From Streptococcus panodentis (GTDB lineage: Bacteria > Bacillota > Bacilli > Lactobacillales > Streptococcaceae), in contig NZ_QFAY01000029.1 of the NCBI RefSeq assembly GCF_017884005.1, forward strand, positions 1 to 30,587: a DNA stretch of 30,587 bases, read 5' to 3'. Position numbers and translations under genes: made by a program. Below are positions 1 through 8,447 of this stretch, piece after piece (position 1 is the stretch's first letter; every line of letters starts with the position of its first letter). Below the pieces are notes generated by a model. That model was not told where the DNA came from. It saw only the letters and a list, made by a program, of their open reading frames with translations, and made no database searches.

Positions 1-85
1 CACTGGAGCTTTTGAGCAATCAGCTACCGCGTCAAGAGTTTTTTTCCAAAACAAAGCGAGACTGAAGGACTTTTGTCTCAGCCTC
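1..85. repeat. Left copy of a dispersed modular (BOX-like) intergenic repeat
   Basis: Bases 1-74 match the reverse complement of 30422-30495 with only two differences. Bases 75-85 (GTCTCAGCCTC) match the reverse complement of 30349-30359. The 62 bp between those two blocks in the right copy are absent here, so the element is modular. It is cut by the window edge. The right copy continues into hairpin modules that resemble the pneumococcal BOX motif (a hairpin followed by an ACCTCAAA-type stretch). Membership of the BOX family is an inference from remembered consensus and was not tested. Confidence 0.75.
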
Positions 86-123
86 CACTGCCGGTTGCAG
101 ACAAAGCAAGAGCAGTTTGTGTC

Positions 124-155
124 AGCTGTCTTCGTCAAAGAGATTGAAGACAGCT
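124..155. repeat. Perfect 10-bp inverted repeat in the aroC upstream region
   Basis: AGCTGTCTTC (124-133) pairs perfectly with GAAGACAGCT (146-155) across a 12-nt loop. No T-run follows, so this is not a standard terminator. A GATTTTCAAAGAGTAT-like stretch around 190-205 recalls the end motif of pneumococcal BOX elements. The whole region from 1 to about 205 may therefore be one element lying just before aroC. Confidence 0.5.
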
Positions 156-255
156 CAAAACCTACGTAAGGAAATGCCGCCTTGGATTTTCAAAGAGTAT
201 GAGGCGGACAGTCAGCGCTGCCGCTGATTTGCAAATGGATAGATAGGAAATGATT

Positions 256-1422
256 ATGAGATATTTAACGGCCGGCGAGTCACACGGACCGCGTCTGACC
301 GCCATTATTGAAGGTGTGCCGGCAGGCCTGCCTCTGACAGCAGACTACATCAATGCAGAGCTGAAACGCCGGCAGGGCGGCTACGGCCGCGGTGCCCGCA
401 TGAAGATTGAGAGCGATCAGGTAGAGATTACCTCTGGTGTGCGCCATGGTCTGACCATGGGCGGCCCCATTACTCTCCATGTCACCAATCTGGATCATCA
501 GAAATGGCTGGACATCATGAATGCGGCTGATGTGGAGGAGAAGAAAAAAGGCCTGCGTAAGATTACCAAGCCGCGGCCCGGCCATGCGGATTTGGTCGGC
601 GGCATCAAGTACCGCTTTAGCGATCTGCGCAATTCTCTGGAGCGGTCCTCTGCCCGCGAAACAACGATGCGGGTGGCAGTGGGGGCTGTTGCGAAACGGC
701 TGCTGGAAGAAATCGGCGTCGAAGTGGCCAGTCATATTGTCACCTTTGGCGGCATTGACATTGACGTACCTGAAAATCTGACAGTGTCCCAAATCAAGGA
801 GAGGGCCGGCCGGTCGGAAGTTTCCATTGTCAATCCTGAAAAAGAGCAGGACATCAAGGCTTATATTGACCAAATCAAGAAGGACGGCGATACAATCGGC
901 GGTATCATTGAGACCATTGTCGGCGGTGTGCCGGCAGGCCTGGGCTCTTTTGTCCATTGGGACAGAAAACTGGATGCCAAAATCGCTCAGGGGGTGGTGT
1001 CCATCAATGCTTTCAAAGGGGTTGAATTCGGTGTCGGTTTTGAAGCGGGCCGGCTCAAAGGCAGTCAGGTCATGGATGAAATCCTCTGGTCTGAAGCTGA
1101 CGGCTTTACCCGCCGGACAAATAATCTGGGCGGCTTTGAAGGCGGGATGACCAATGGTGAACCGATTGTCGTGCGCGGGGTGATGAAGCCGATTCCGACT
1201 CTTTACAAGCCGCTGATGAGCGTGGATATTGTGAGCCACGAGCCTTACAAGGCAACGGTGGAGCGGAGCGATCCAACGGCTCTGCCGGCTGCGGCTGTCG
1301 TGATGGAAAGCGTTGTGGCGACGGTTCTGGCGGCAGAAGTGCTGGAAAAATTCTCCTCTGACAATTTAGAGGAACTGCAGGCAGCAGTGGCCCAGCACCG
1401 GGCTTACGCCAAGGGATTTTAG
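256..1422 (+). CDS. aroC: Chorismate synthase
   Basis: Converts 5-enolpyruvylshikimate-3-phosphate to chorismate, the last common step to aromatic amino acids; a cytosolic enzyme that needs reduced FMN. The 388 residues match the usual length. Family motifs are visible: GESHGP near the N-terminus, the [10 protein letters not shown] block around residue 130, and [11 protein letters not shown] near residue 295. Two in-frame ATGs exist, at 250 and 256. I chose 256 because TAGGAA (245-249) touches the first ATG but lies about 7 nt before the second, and streptococcal AroC normally begins [11 protein letters not shown]. The gene is followed 22 bp later by tyrA, so the two are probably cotranscribed. 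No promoter is obvious, and upstream aro genes may lie beyond the window edge. Confidence 0.97.
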   Translation: MRYLTAGESHGPRLTAIIEGVPAGLPLTADYINAELKRRQGGYGRGARMKIESDQVEITSGVRHGLTMGGPITLHVTNLDHQKWLDIMNAADVEEKKKGLRKITKPRPGHADLVGGIKYRFSDLRNSLERSSARETTMRVAVGAVAKRLLEEIGVEVASHIVTFGGIDIDVPENLTVSQIKERAGRSEVSIVNPEKEQDIKAYIDQIKKDGDTIGGIIETIVGGVPAGLGSFVHWDRKLDAKIAQGVVSINAFKGVEFGVGFEAGRLKGSQVMDEILWSEADGFTRRTNNLGGFEGGMTNGEPIVVRGVMKPIPTLYKPLMSVDIVSHEPYKATVERSDPTALPAAAVVMESVVATVLAAEVLEKFSSDNLEELQAAVAQHRAYAKGF

Positions 1423-1444
1423 AGCTGATGAGCAAGGAGCAAGC

Positions 1445-2554
1445 ATGGAGAAAAAAAGGGTCTATATTGCAGGATTGGGGCTGATTGGCGCCTCACTGGC
1501 TCTGGGCATCCGGCGTGACCATCCAGAAGTAGAAATTCTGGGCTATAATCGCAGTGAGGAGTCACGCAGGATTGCTCTGGAGAGGGGGATGGTGGATAGA
1601 GCGACGGCTGATTTTGCGGCCTGGGCCCCTTTGGCAGATGTCATTATTCTGGCTGTCCCCATCCAGCAGACCATTGACTTTATCAGGGAGCTGGCCGGTC
1701 TGGATTTGAAGGAAAATGTCCTTATTTCTGATGCCGGATCCACCAAGGCGGAGATTGTCGCTGCGGCGGAAGACTTCCTGCAGGCCAGGCCGGTTCGATT
1801 TGTCGGTGCCCACCCTATGGCCGGCAGCCATAAGACAGGTGCGGCTTCAGCTGATGTCAATATCTTTGAGAATGCCTATTATATCTTTACACCGTCCAGC
1901 CTGACCAAGCCTGGCACGACGGAAGAACTGCAGGATCTCCTGTCTGGTCTTCACGCCCGCTTTATTGAGATCGATGCAGCGGAGCATGACCGAGTCACCA
2001 GTCAGGTCAGCCATTTTCCTCACATCTTGGCTTCCAGTCTGATGGAGCAGGCAGCCGCCTACAGCCAGGAGCATGCACTGACCCAGTCCTTTGCGGCCGG
2101 CGGTTTTCGGGATATGACCCGGATTGCAGAGAGCGAGCCAGGTATGTGGACCTCTATCCTGCTGACGAATCCTGAGCCAATCTTAGAGCGGCTTGAAGAT
2201 TTCAAGGAGCATCTGGACAGGGTAGCAGACGCTCTCAGGAGCAAAGATCAGGATAGAATTTGGAATTTCTTTGAAGAGGGCCGCCGTGTCCGCAAACAGA
2301 TGGAAATTCATAAACGGGCCGGTGTAGACAGTTTTTATGACATTTTTATCAATGTTCCTGACGAAGAAGATGCAATCTTGGGCATTCTGGAATTGCTGCG
2401 GGGGACCTCAGTGGTCAATATCCGCATTAACGAGGAAAACCGTGAAGATATCAACGGAATTTTGCAAATCACCTTTAAAAATCGTGAAGATTTGGAAAAA
2501 TCTGCTAAAATAGTAAGAGAAAATACTGACTATCAGGTATTTTTAGATGAATAG
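1445..2554 (+). CDS. tyrA: Prephenate dehydrogenase with C-terminal ACT domain
   Basis: Oxidatively decarboxylates prephenate to 4-hydroxyphenylpyruvate on the tyrosine branch, using NAD(P). The 369 residues begin with a Rossmann nucleotide-binding motif ([10 protein letters not shown], residues 11-20). The conserved [10 protein letters not shown] stretch of the catalytic domain follows near residue 122. The last roughly 75 residues look like an ACT domain, which in Gram-positive TyrA usually gives feedback control by tyrosine. An AGGAG ribosome site sits 5 nt before the ATG. It lies between aroC (22-bp gap) and ylbF (14-bp gap), consistent with one aro operon. Confidence 0.95.
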   Translation: MEKKRVYIAGLGLIGASLALGIRRDHPEVEILGYNRSEESRRIALERGMVDRATADFAAWAPLADVIILAVPIQQTIDFIRELAGLDLKENVLISDAGSTKAEIVAAAEDFLQARPVRFVGAHPMAGSHKTGAASADVNIFENAYYIFTPSSLTKPGTTEELQDLLSGLHARFIEIDAAEHDRVTSQVSHFPHILASSLMEQAAAYSQEHALTQSFAAGGFRDMTRIAESEPGMWTSILLTNPEPILERLEDFKEHLDRVADALRSKDQDRIWNFFEEGRRVRKQMEIHKRAGVDSFYDIFINVPDEEDAILGILELLRGTSVVNIRINEENREDINGILQITFKNREDLEKSAKIVRENTDYQVFLDE

Positions 2555-2568
2555 AATGGAGAAAATTG

Positions 2569-2907
2569 ATGTCCAACATTTATGATTTAGCTAATGAACT
2601 CAGCCGCAGCCTGCGCGACCTGCCCGAATACCAGGCGGTTGTCGACAGCAAGAAAGAAGTGGATGCAGACAGTGAAGCCAAGGCGATTTTTGATGATTAT
2701 CTGGCCTTTCAGCATGAACTGCAGCAGCTGGCCCAGAGCGGCCAAGTGCCCAGCAAGGAAGTGCAGGACAAGCTGACTTCCTTCGGTCAAAAAATTCAGG
2801 ACAATGCCCTCCTGTCGGAATTCTTTAACAAGCAGCAGCAGCTGTCCATCTACCTATCCGACATCGAGCGCATCATCTTTGATCCTGTGCAGGAATTGCT
2901 TAAATAA
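2569..2907 (+). CDS. YlbF/YmcA family (UPF0342) protein
   Basis: A 112-residue, mostly helical, acidic and glutamine-rich protein of the YlbF/YmcA (DUF964, UPF0342) family. In Bacillus the family members form a complex that acts with RNase Y in mRNA processing and affects competence and biofilm; the streptococcal role is less clear. A TTG codon at 2566 precedes the ATG at 2569. I prefer the ATG, because GGAG at 2558-2561 then has normal spacing and the length fits the family. It follows tyrA by 14 bp, the order I recall from pneumococcus, where aroA, aroK and pheA come next. Here those genes do not follow. Confidence 0.88.
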   Translation: MSNIYDLANELSRSLRDLPEYQAVVDSKKEVDADSEAKAIFDDYLAFQHELQQLAQSGQVPSKEVQDKLTSFGQKIQDNALLSEFFNKQQQLSIYLSDIERIIFDPVQELLK

Positions 2908-3219
2908 CAGCTCTTCAGGGGATAGCTTCTCATAGCTTGTGGCTGCTTCCGCTCAATGCCTTTTCTGCTGATTCATACTCAAAACTCTAAACAGCGAAAT
3001 GCCTAGAGCATGGTTGGGAGCTGGCAGAAAAAGCTGCCGCTAGGAAATGACAGCTGCAGTCAAGATAGGCTTGCCCTATCCACAGTCACAAACAAGTTCC
3101 CCGACTGCCGGAGCAAACCGAAGCTCTGATCATACAGGAGCTTTAAAAGAGTAGGCAATTCTCCCTTTCCTGCCTTTTGTACCGTCAGATTGAACATAGA
3201 AAGTTTCGAGGAGTCTCTC
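2908..3219. other. Intergenic stretch with small hairpins, no clear gene
   Basis: About 310 bp between ylbF and the HD-domain gene. I found no convincing coding frame and no standard promoter. A short inverted repeat, GATAGG...CCTATC, lies at about 3063-3079. GAAGCTC...GAGCTTT lies at about 3119-3145. No U-rich terminator is visible after ylbF. It could be a decayed repeat or the remnant of a gene. Confidence 0.4.
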
Positions 3220-3762
3220 ATGCTTGAACGTTTGCAGCAGCAGTTGGATTTTGCCAATGAGCTGGAAAAGCTCAAAGCCACTCATAGGACCAATCGGACC
3301 TTGGATGCCTACCGTTTTGAGAATTCGGCAGAGCATAGCTGGCAGTGTGCCCTTCTAGCGATGGTGTTGCAGGAGTATGTACCTGAGAGCTTGATCTTGG
3401 AGAGGGTCACGACCATGCTGCTCATCCATGATTTGGGGGAGATTTATGCCGGCGACACCTTTGTCTTTGACGAAGAAGGCAAGGCAGACTCCTATAGCCG
3501 GGAGCTGGCTTCTCTGGGAGTCAGTCTGGGCAAGCTTCCTGCTGACCAAAAGCGGCATTTTCTGGATCTTTGGCAGGAGTTTGAGACTGGCAGCAGCGCC
3601 GAGGCCAGATATGCTCGGGCAGTGGATGCCTTGGTGCCTCTGCTCAGCCATTTGGAAGTGGCCGAGCCGGATGACAATCCTCACAGATTGACCAAATCTC
3701 AGGTGCTCGCTAAAAAATCCTTTATCAAAGACCTATCTGGAGAACTTTGGGAACTGGCTTAA
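3220..3762 (+). CDS. HD-domain phosphohydrolase, YfbR/HDDC2-like
   Basis: A predicted metal-dependent phosphohydrolase of 180 residues. The HD signature is complete: His39 (in SAEHSW), His70-Asp71 (LLIHDLGE), Glu74, and Asp136 (ARAVDALVP). This pattern resembles the YfbR/HDDC2 5'-deoxynucleotidase group, so a role in nucleotide clean-up is likely, but the substrate is not shown. An in-frame TTG at 3190 would add ten residues. I chose ATG 3220 because GAGGAG (3208-3213) sits 6 nt upstream. The C-terminus ends at TAA 3760-3762. The +1 frame stays open just beyond it; see the small ORF entry. Confidence 0.85.
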   Translation: MLERLQQQLDFANELEKLKATHRTNRTLDAYRFENSAEHSWQCALLAMVLQEYVPESLILERVTTMLLIHDLGEIYAGDTFVFDEEGKADSYSRELASLGVSLGKLPADQKRHFLDLWQEFETGSSAEARYARAVDALVPLLSHLEVAEPDDNPHRLTKSQVLAKKSFIKDLSGELWELA

Positions 3763-3802
3763 GAAATCATTGACCAAAGCGTTTCCAAGGGGCTCTATCT
3801 GG

Positions 3803-3925
3803 ATGAGTAAGGGAGGGAGGCTGGATGAGAAGAAGTTTTGGCGGCTGGGGCAATGGTGTCCCGGCTTTGTTTTTGATTTGATTCTGGAAAGGAATAGAAG
3901 AGAGAGCGAAAAATTCAAATTTTAG
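3803..3925 (+). CDS. Possible 40-residue small ORF or gene remnant
   Basis: ATG at 3803 opens a 40-residue, basic and tryptophan-containing frame ending at TAG 3923-3925. AAGGGG (3787-3792) lies 10 nt before it and could serve as a ribosome site. The same frame is open upstream to about 3755, inside the end of the HD gene, so it may instead be a frameshifted leftover of a longer gene. I recognise no family. Treat it as a candidate only. Confidence 0.2.
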   Translation: MSKGGRLDEKKFWRLGQWCPGFVFDLILERNRRESEKFKF

Positions 3926-3947
3926 CTCTGCCTAGCCGTCTTTTTCA

Positions 3948-3956
3948 TGTTATAAT
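3948..3956 (+). promoter_or_regulatory. Extended -10 promoter for recJ
   Basis: TGTTATAAT is a full extended -10 element (TG at 3948-3949, TATAAT at 3951-3956), lying 36 bp before the recJ start. No good -35 hexamer is seen 17 bp upstream, which is usual for extended -10 promoters. Confidence 0.6.
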
Positions 3957-3991
3957 AAACAGACAAGACGAAAGGGAAAAGTGTCTGATTG

Positions 3992-6211
3992 ATGATTAGT
4001 TCAAAGTATGACTGGCAGTTTGCCACACATTTTACGGATGAAGCGTTTTTAAAAAAGGCTAAGAAAGCCGGTCTGGAGCCTGCGGCGGCCAGTCTTCTCT
4101 ACCAGAGAGGGATTCAGACGGAGGAGGAACTGCAGGATTTTCTGGAGCCGTCTTTGGATCAGCTGCATGACCCTTATGACCTGCACGATATGGACAGGGC
4201 CGTGGCCCGCATTCGCTCAGCGATTGAGAATTATGAGCAGATTTTGATTTACGGCGACTATGATGCGGATGGCATGACTTCGGCTTCGATAGTCAAGGAG
4301 GCTCTGGAGCAGCTGGGAGCTGAATGTCAGGTCTATCTGCCCAATCGCTTTACAGACGGCTATGGCCCCAACAGCAGTGTTTACAAGTATTTTATCGAAA
4401 ATCAGGGCATCTCCCTTATCATCACAGTGGATAATGGCGTGGCGGGAGTAGAAGCTATTGAGCTGGCCCAATCGCTGGGTGTGGATGTCATCGTGACGGA
4501 CCATCACTCCATGCCCGAGATCCTGCCGGATGCTTATGCTATCATCCATCCAGAGCACAGCGGAGCGGATTATCCTTTCAAGCAGCTGGCCGGCTGCGGG
4601 GTGGCTTTTAAGCTGGCAACGGCTCTTTTGGAAGAAGTTCAGGTTGAGCTCCTAGATCTCGTTGCCATTGGCACCATTGCCGATATGGTCAGTCTGACAG
4701 GAGAAAATCGCATCTTGGTCAAATACGGCCTCTCTGTCCTCAAAAACAGCCAGCGCATCGGCCTGCAGGAGCTCTTTAAGATTGCGGGGCTCCAGACAGA
4801 GGAGCTGGACGAGGAAACAGTCGGCTTTCAGATTGCCCCCCGGCTCAATGCTCTGGGGCGCTTGGATGATCCCAATCCAGCAGTCGAGCTCTTGACCGGT
4901 TTTGATGACGAGGAAGCCCACCGTATCGCCCTCATGATCAATCAGAAGAATGAAGAGCGCAAGGAAATCGTCCAAAGCATCTATGAGGAAGCCAAAACCA
5001 TGCTGCATGCAGAGCGGCCGGTGCAGGTGCTGGCCAAGGAAGGCTGGAATCCCGGTGTCTTGGGGATTGTGGCCGGCCGGCTGCTGGAAGAGCTGCACCA
5101 GCCGGTCATTGTTCTGAACATTGAAAAGGGCATTGCCAAGGGCAGCGCCCGCAGTATTGAAGCGGTCAATATTTTTGAGGCGCTGGACAGTCACCGCGAT
5201 CTTTTCGTGGCCTTTGGCGGCCATGCTGGGGCGGCTGGTATGACGCTGGAAGCAGACAAGCTGACGGAGCTGTCAGCTATTCTGACGGCTTACATTGTCG
5301 ATAACGATTTGGATCTTTCCAGCAAAAATGAGCTCTTTTTAGATGAGGAGCTGCAGCTGCCAGAGCTGACGCTGGATACGCTCAAGAGTTTTGAAAAGCT
5401 AGCGCCCTTTGGCATGGATCATAAAAAACCGCTCTTTTATCTCAAGGATTTCAAGGTGGAGCAGGCTCGGACCATGGGGGCAGCCAACAGCCACCTCAAA
5501 CTGAAGGTCTCGCAGCAGGATGCGGCCTTTGAGGTAGTGGCCTTTGGTCAAGGGGCGCTGGCGGCCGAATTTGCCCAGGCTAAGCAGCTGGAGCTGGCGG
5601 TCAGCCTTTCTGTCAATAGGTGGAACGGCCAGACCAGTCTGCAGCTCATGCTGGTGGATGCGCGTGTGGACGGCGTTCAGCTCTTTAATGTCCGCGGAAA
5701 AAATGCCTCGCTGCCTGATGGGGTTCCCCAGCTGCGTTTCACCCAGCCTTTGCCGGATTTGGACAATAGCAGAGCTGTACTGATTTATGACCTTCCTGAT
5801 GATTTGCAGGAGCTGAAAGCTATTCTGCAGTCCCATGAGTTTGAGGCGATTTATTTCAAAAATGACATTGCCCGGCCCTACTATCTGACCGGCTATGGCA
5901 GCAGGGAGCAGTTTGCCCGTCTCTACAAGACGATTTACCAGTTCCCGGAGTTTGACATCCGCTACAAGCTCAAGGAGCTGGCGTCTTATCTGAAGCTTGA
6001 TCCGATTCTCCTTGTGAAGATGATTCAAATCTTTGAAGAGCTGGGCTTTGTGACCATTAAAGACGGCGTCATGACGGTTAATAAAGGGGCAGAAAAGAAA
6101 GAAATTGACAGCAGTCTCATTTTCCAAGATCTTAAACGCACCGTCAAGGAGCAGGAGCTGATGGCGCTGGGCACCGTGCAGGAGATGTATGATTATTTGA
6201 TGGAGAGATGA
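3992..6211 (+). CDS. recJ: Single-stranded-DNA-specific exonuclease RecJ
   Basis: A 5'-3' single-strand DNA exonuclease for recombination and mismatch or base-excision repair. The 739 residues fit Gram-positive RecJ. The DHH catalytic core shows GDYDADG (residues 88-94) and TDHH (169-172). The DHHA1 domain shows GGHAGAAG (409-416). An OB-fold segment follows, then the C-terminal domain typical of Firmicutes RecJ. TTG at 3989 directly precedes ATG 3992; the ATG is preferred. The purine-rich AAAGGGA at 3971-3977 is a somewhat distant ribosome site, so initiation may be modest. It has its own extended -10 promoter. Confidence 0.95.
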   Translation: MISSKYDWQFATHFTDEAFLKKAKKAGLEPAAASLLYQRGIQTEEELQDFLEPSLDQLHDPYDLHDMDRAVARIRSAIENYEQILIYGDYDADGMTSASIVKEALEQLGAECQVYLPNRFTDGYGPNSSVYKYFIENQGISLIITVDNGVAGVEAIELAQSLGVDVIVTDHHSMPEILPDAYAIIHPEHSGADYPFKQLAGCGVAFKLATALLEEVQVELLDLVAIGTIADMVSLTGENRILVKYGLSVLKNSQRIGLQELFKIAGLQTEELDEETVGFQIAPRLNALGRLDDPNPAVELLTGFDDEEAHRIALMINQKNEERKEIVQSIYEEAKTMLHAERPVQVLAKEGWNPGVLGIVAGRLLEELHQPVIVLNIEKGIAKGSARSIEAVNIFEALDSHRDLFVAFGGHAGAAGMTLEADKLTELSAILTAYIVDNDLDLSSKNELFLDEELQLPELTLDTLKSFEKLAPFGMDHKKPLFYLKDFKVEQARTMGAANSHLKLKVSQQDAAFEVVAFGQGALAAEFAQAKQLELAVSLSVNRWNGQTSLQLMLVDARVDGVQLFNVRGKNASLPDGVPQLRFTQPLPDLDNSRAVLIYDLPDDLQELKAILQSHEFEAIYFKNDIARPYYLTGYGSREQFARLYKTIYQFPEFDIRYKLKELASYLKLDPILLVKMIQIFEELGFVTIKDGVMTVNKGAEKKEIDSSLIFQDLKRTVKEQELMALGTVQEMYDYLMER

Positions 6212-6257
6212 GATGGTAAAAGTTCAAACAAAAGTCTTGCGAAGGAGAAAATTTTAG

Positions 6258-6785
6258 ATGAATGAAATTATCCTTAGCTTTAAACCAGAATTTTTTCGAG
6301 CTCTATTGACCGGAAAAAAGCATTTCGAATATCGTGCTAGGATACCTGATGAAGAAACAATTGCTTATTTATACTTATCTGCACCTGCTAAGATGATTGT
6401 TGGGAAAATGGTTTTAGGGAAACGTAATAATATTCAAGATTTCTTGGACAAGAGGAGACTGAAAAGTAGCAGCTGCTCAAATTTAGAGCAACACTTGAAT
6501 GAGGGCGCTAAGTATTTTTCATCCATTCATTCTCTATCTCTTCTTGATAAACCAGTATTGTTAGAACAAGCTAAGCAATTATCTCCAACATTTCATCCCC
6601 CGCAAGGATATACTTATATTAAGAATTACAGAGAACTCCATCATTTCCTTGATTGTTCTAACTTCTCAACATTTGAGATAAACTCTTCTGATAGTCTAGA
6701 GTTATTGGGCTTATTTACCAAAGATATTGTCAAAGTTTACAAACAAGAAATAGCAACTCCGGTTTATTTAAAGCAGTATATTTAG
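6258..6785 (+). CDS. ASCH-like domain protein in an AT-rich patch
   Basis: A 175-residue protein whose first 55 residues carry GKKHFEYR (residues 19-26). This fits the G-x-K-x-x-E-x-R hallmark of ASCH/PUA-like RNA-binding folds, followed by a strand-rich stretch ending at VGKMVLGK. The rest matches nothing I recognise. GAAGGAG at 6241-6247 is a good ribosome site. The gene is visibly more AT-rich than recJ and the amidase beside it, with many ATT, TTA and AAA codons, which suggests recent acquisition. ASCH proteins are proposed to bind RNA or modified nucleosides; the actual job here is unknown. Confidence 0.6.
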   Translation: MNEIILSFKPEFFRALLTGKKHFEYRARIPDEETIAYLYLSAPAKMIVGKMVLGKRNNIQDFLDKRRLKSSSCSNLEQHLNEGAKYFSSIHSLSLLDKPVLLEQAKQLSPTFHPPQGYTYIKNYRELHHFLDCSNFSTFEINSSDSLELLGLFTKDIVKVYKQEIATPVYLKQYI

Positions 6786-6882
6786 TTTCATAAAGATAGA
6801 AACAATTCTTTTCATTAAAATTGCAATAAATTTGCTAGAAAATCGTTGGATATACTTTAACCATGAGTTTAAGGAGAAACAC

Positions 6883-8334
6883 ATGACTTGGACAGATGCC
6901 ACCGCCATGGCGCAGGCAGTCAGACAAAAAGCAGTATCGCCTTTGGAGCTGGTAGAAGAAGCGATAGCAAAGATTGAGCGGCTCAATCCGTCGCTCAATG
7001 CTGTGGTTTACAAGCAGTATGAGGAAGCCAGACAGCTGGCGCAAGAGGGCTGCTTCGATGTTCAGCCCTTTGCCGGTGTGCCCCTCCTTCTCAAGGATCT
7101 GGGGCAGGAACAGGCCGGCGCTGTTTCCACGGCGGGTTCGGCTCTCTTTGCTGGCTATCGTCCCCAGCAGACAGATCATTATGTGGCGGCTTTAGAGAGG
7201 CTGGGCTTTATCATTCTGGGCCGGACCAATACGCCTGAATTTGGCTTTAAGAATATCAGCGACAGCCGTTTTCATGGTCCGGTCTCCCTGCCGCAGGATT
7301 TGACCCGCAATGCCGGCGGATCCAGCGGCGGAGCAGCCGCCGCAGCAGCGTCGGGCATGGTTCCCTTGGCTGCAGCCAGTGACGGCGGCGGCTCGATTCG
7401 GATTCCGGCCAGCTTTAACGGCCTGATTGGTCTCAAGCCCAGCCGCGGCCGAATACCTGTCGGACCCGGCTCCTATAGAGGCTGGCAGGGGGCAGCAGTG
7501 AATTTTGCCCTGACCAAGTCAGTCCGTGATACCCGACGCCTCCTCTATCATTTGCAGACCTGTCAGATGGAAAGTCCCTTTCCCCTGCCTCTGCTCAGCA
7601 GGGAAAGCCTGTTTGACTTTAGGGCGGAGCAGCCTTTGCGGATTGCCTTCAGCAGCCGTTCGCCGATTGGCAGTTCTGTTTCCCAGACTGCTCAGGCAGC
7701 CGTTCACAAGGCCGCAGTCTTTCTGGCGGAGCTTGGACATGAAGTGACAGATCTGGCGCAGGAGCCTCTGGATGGCATTGAGGCCATGAAGTCCTATTAT
7801 CTCATGAACAGCGTGGAAACAGCCGCTATGTTTGATGGCATTGAAGCCAGTCTGGGCCGCTCGATGCGCTTGGAAGATATGGAGCTGATGAGCTGGGTCC
7901 TTTATCAGTCTGGTCAGAAGATTTTGGCCAAGGATTTCACGAAAATCCTGCAGGACTGGGATCAGTATTCAGCTCAGATGGCAGTCTTTCATGAGACCTA
8001 CGACCTCTACCTGACACCTGCAACTGCAGAAGCAGCACCCAAGCAGGACCAATTTCCTCTGTCAGCAGCCCTGCAGGAGCAGCTGAGACATATAGCTGAC
8101 TATTCCCAGTCGGAGCAGCAGGAGCTAATCTGGCAGATGTTTGAGGAAAGTCTGGCCTGGACTCCCTTTACCCAGCAGGCCAATCTGACTGGCCAGCCCT
8201 CCATCAGTCTGCCCCTGCATCGGACAGCGGAGGGCCTGCCGCTGGGAGTGCAGCTGACGGCGGCCAAGGGCCGGGAGGACTTGCTCTTATATGTAGCCCA
8301 GCTTTTTGAAGAGGCGGGAAAGTTTGAGCGGTAA
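6883..8334 (+). CDS. Amidase signature family hydrolase
   Basis: A 483-residue member of the amidase signature family (Ser-cisSer-Lys hydrolases that cleave amide bonds). The triad can be placed: Lys71 (LLLKDLG), the cis-Ser in GGSSGG (residues 145-150), and the nucleophile Ser171 in DGGGSIRIPAS. It is not GatA: there are no gatC or gatB neighbours, and the C-terminal half does not look like GatA. A longer frame from 6832 exists, but AAGGAG (6871-6876) 6 nt before ATG 6883 fixes the start. A TATACT -10-like box lies at 6851-6856. The substrate cannot be told. Confidence 0.9.
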   Translation: MTWTDATAMAQAVRQKAVSPLELVEEAIAKIERLNPSLNAVVYKQYEEARQLAQEGCFDVQPFAGVPLLLKDLGQEQAGAVSTAGSALFAGYRPQQTDHYVAALERLGFIILGRTNTPEFGFKNISDSRFHGPVSLPQDLTRNAGGSSGGAAAAAASGMVPLAAASDGGGSIRIPASFNGLIGLKPSRGRIPVGPGSYRGWQGAAVNFALTKSVRDTRRLLYHLQTCQMESPFPLPLLSRESLFDFRAEQPLRIAFSSRSPIGSSVSQTAQAAVHKAAVFLAELGHEVTDLAQEPLDGIEAMKSYYLMNSVETAAMFDGIEASLGRSMRLEDMELMSWVLYQSGQKILAKDFTKILQDWDQYSAQMAVFHETYDLYLTPATAEAAPKQDQFPLSAALQEQLRHIADYSQSEQQELIWQMFEESLAWTPFTQQANLTGQPSISLPLHRTAEGLPLGVQLTAAKGREDLLLYVAQLFEEAGKFER

Positions 8335-8350
8335 ATCACAAACAGATTGA

Positions 8351-8379
8351 TTGCGAAAGCGTCACCAATTTAGTATGAT
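8351..8379 (+). promoter_or_regulatory. Sigma-A promoter of the ABC importer pair
   Basis: TTGCGA (8351-8356) and TATGAT (8374-8379) are separated by exactly 17 bp. It lies 68 bp before the lipoprotein gene and starts only about 16 bp after the amidase stop codon. Confidence 0.65.
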
Positions 8380-8389
8380 AAAAAGTAGG

Positions 8390-8423
8390 GAAATGATATT
8401 TTCTTACTTTTTAATATCATTTC
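8390..8423. promoter_or_regulatory. Perfect 11-bp inverted repeat in the 5' leader
   Basis: GAAATGATATT (8390-8400) pairs exactly with AATATCATTTC (8413-8423) over a 12-nt spacer. It starts 11 bp after the -10 box, so it lies at or just after the transcription start. It could be a repressor operator or an RNA hairpin. No T-run follows, so termination is unlikely. Which factor would use it is not known. Confidence 0.5.
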
Positions 8424-8447
8424 AAAATAAACACGGATGGTGAACAT

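Noticed and set aside
280..1239. Long antisense open frame opposite aroC.
   Set aside because: It is a shadow of the GC-rich codons of aroC, with no ribosome site or recognisable protein. Similar antisense frames at 4652-5224, 5399-6127, 9282-10034 and 28814-29488 were dropped for the same reason.
6213..6254. A 13-codon frame between recJ and the ASCH-like gene.
   Set aside because: Too short to judge and basic by chance. It ends at the ribosome site of the next gene. No evidence for a leader peptide role.
6883..8334. The amidase as GatA of a glutamyl-tRNA amidotransferase.
   Set aside because: There is no gatC or gatB next to it, and the C-terminal half does not resemble GatA.
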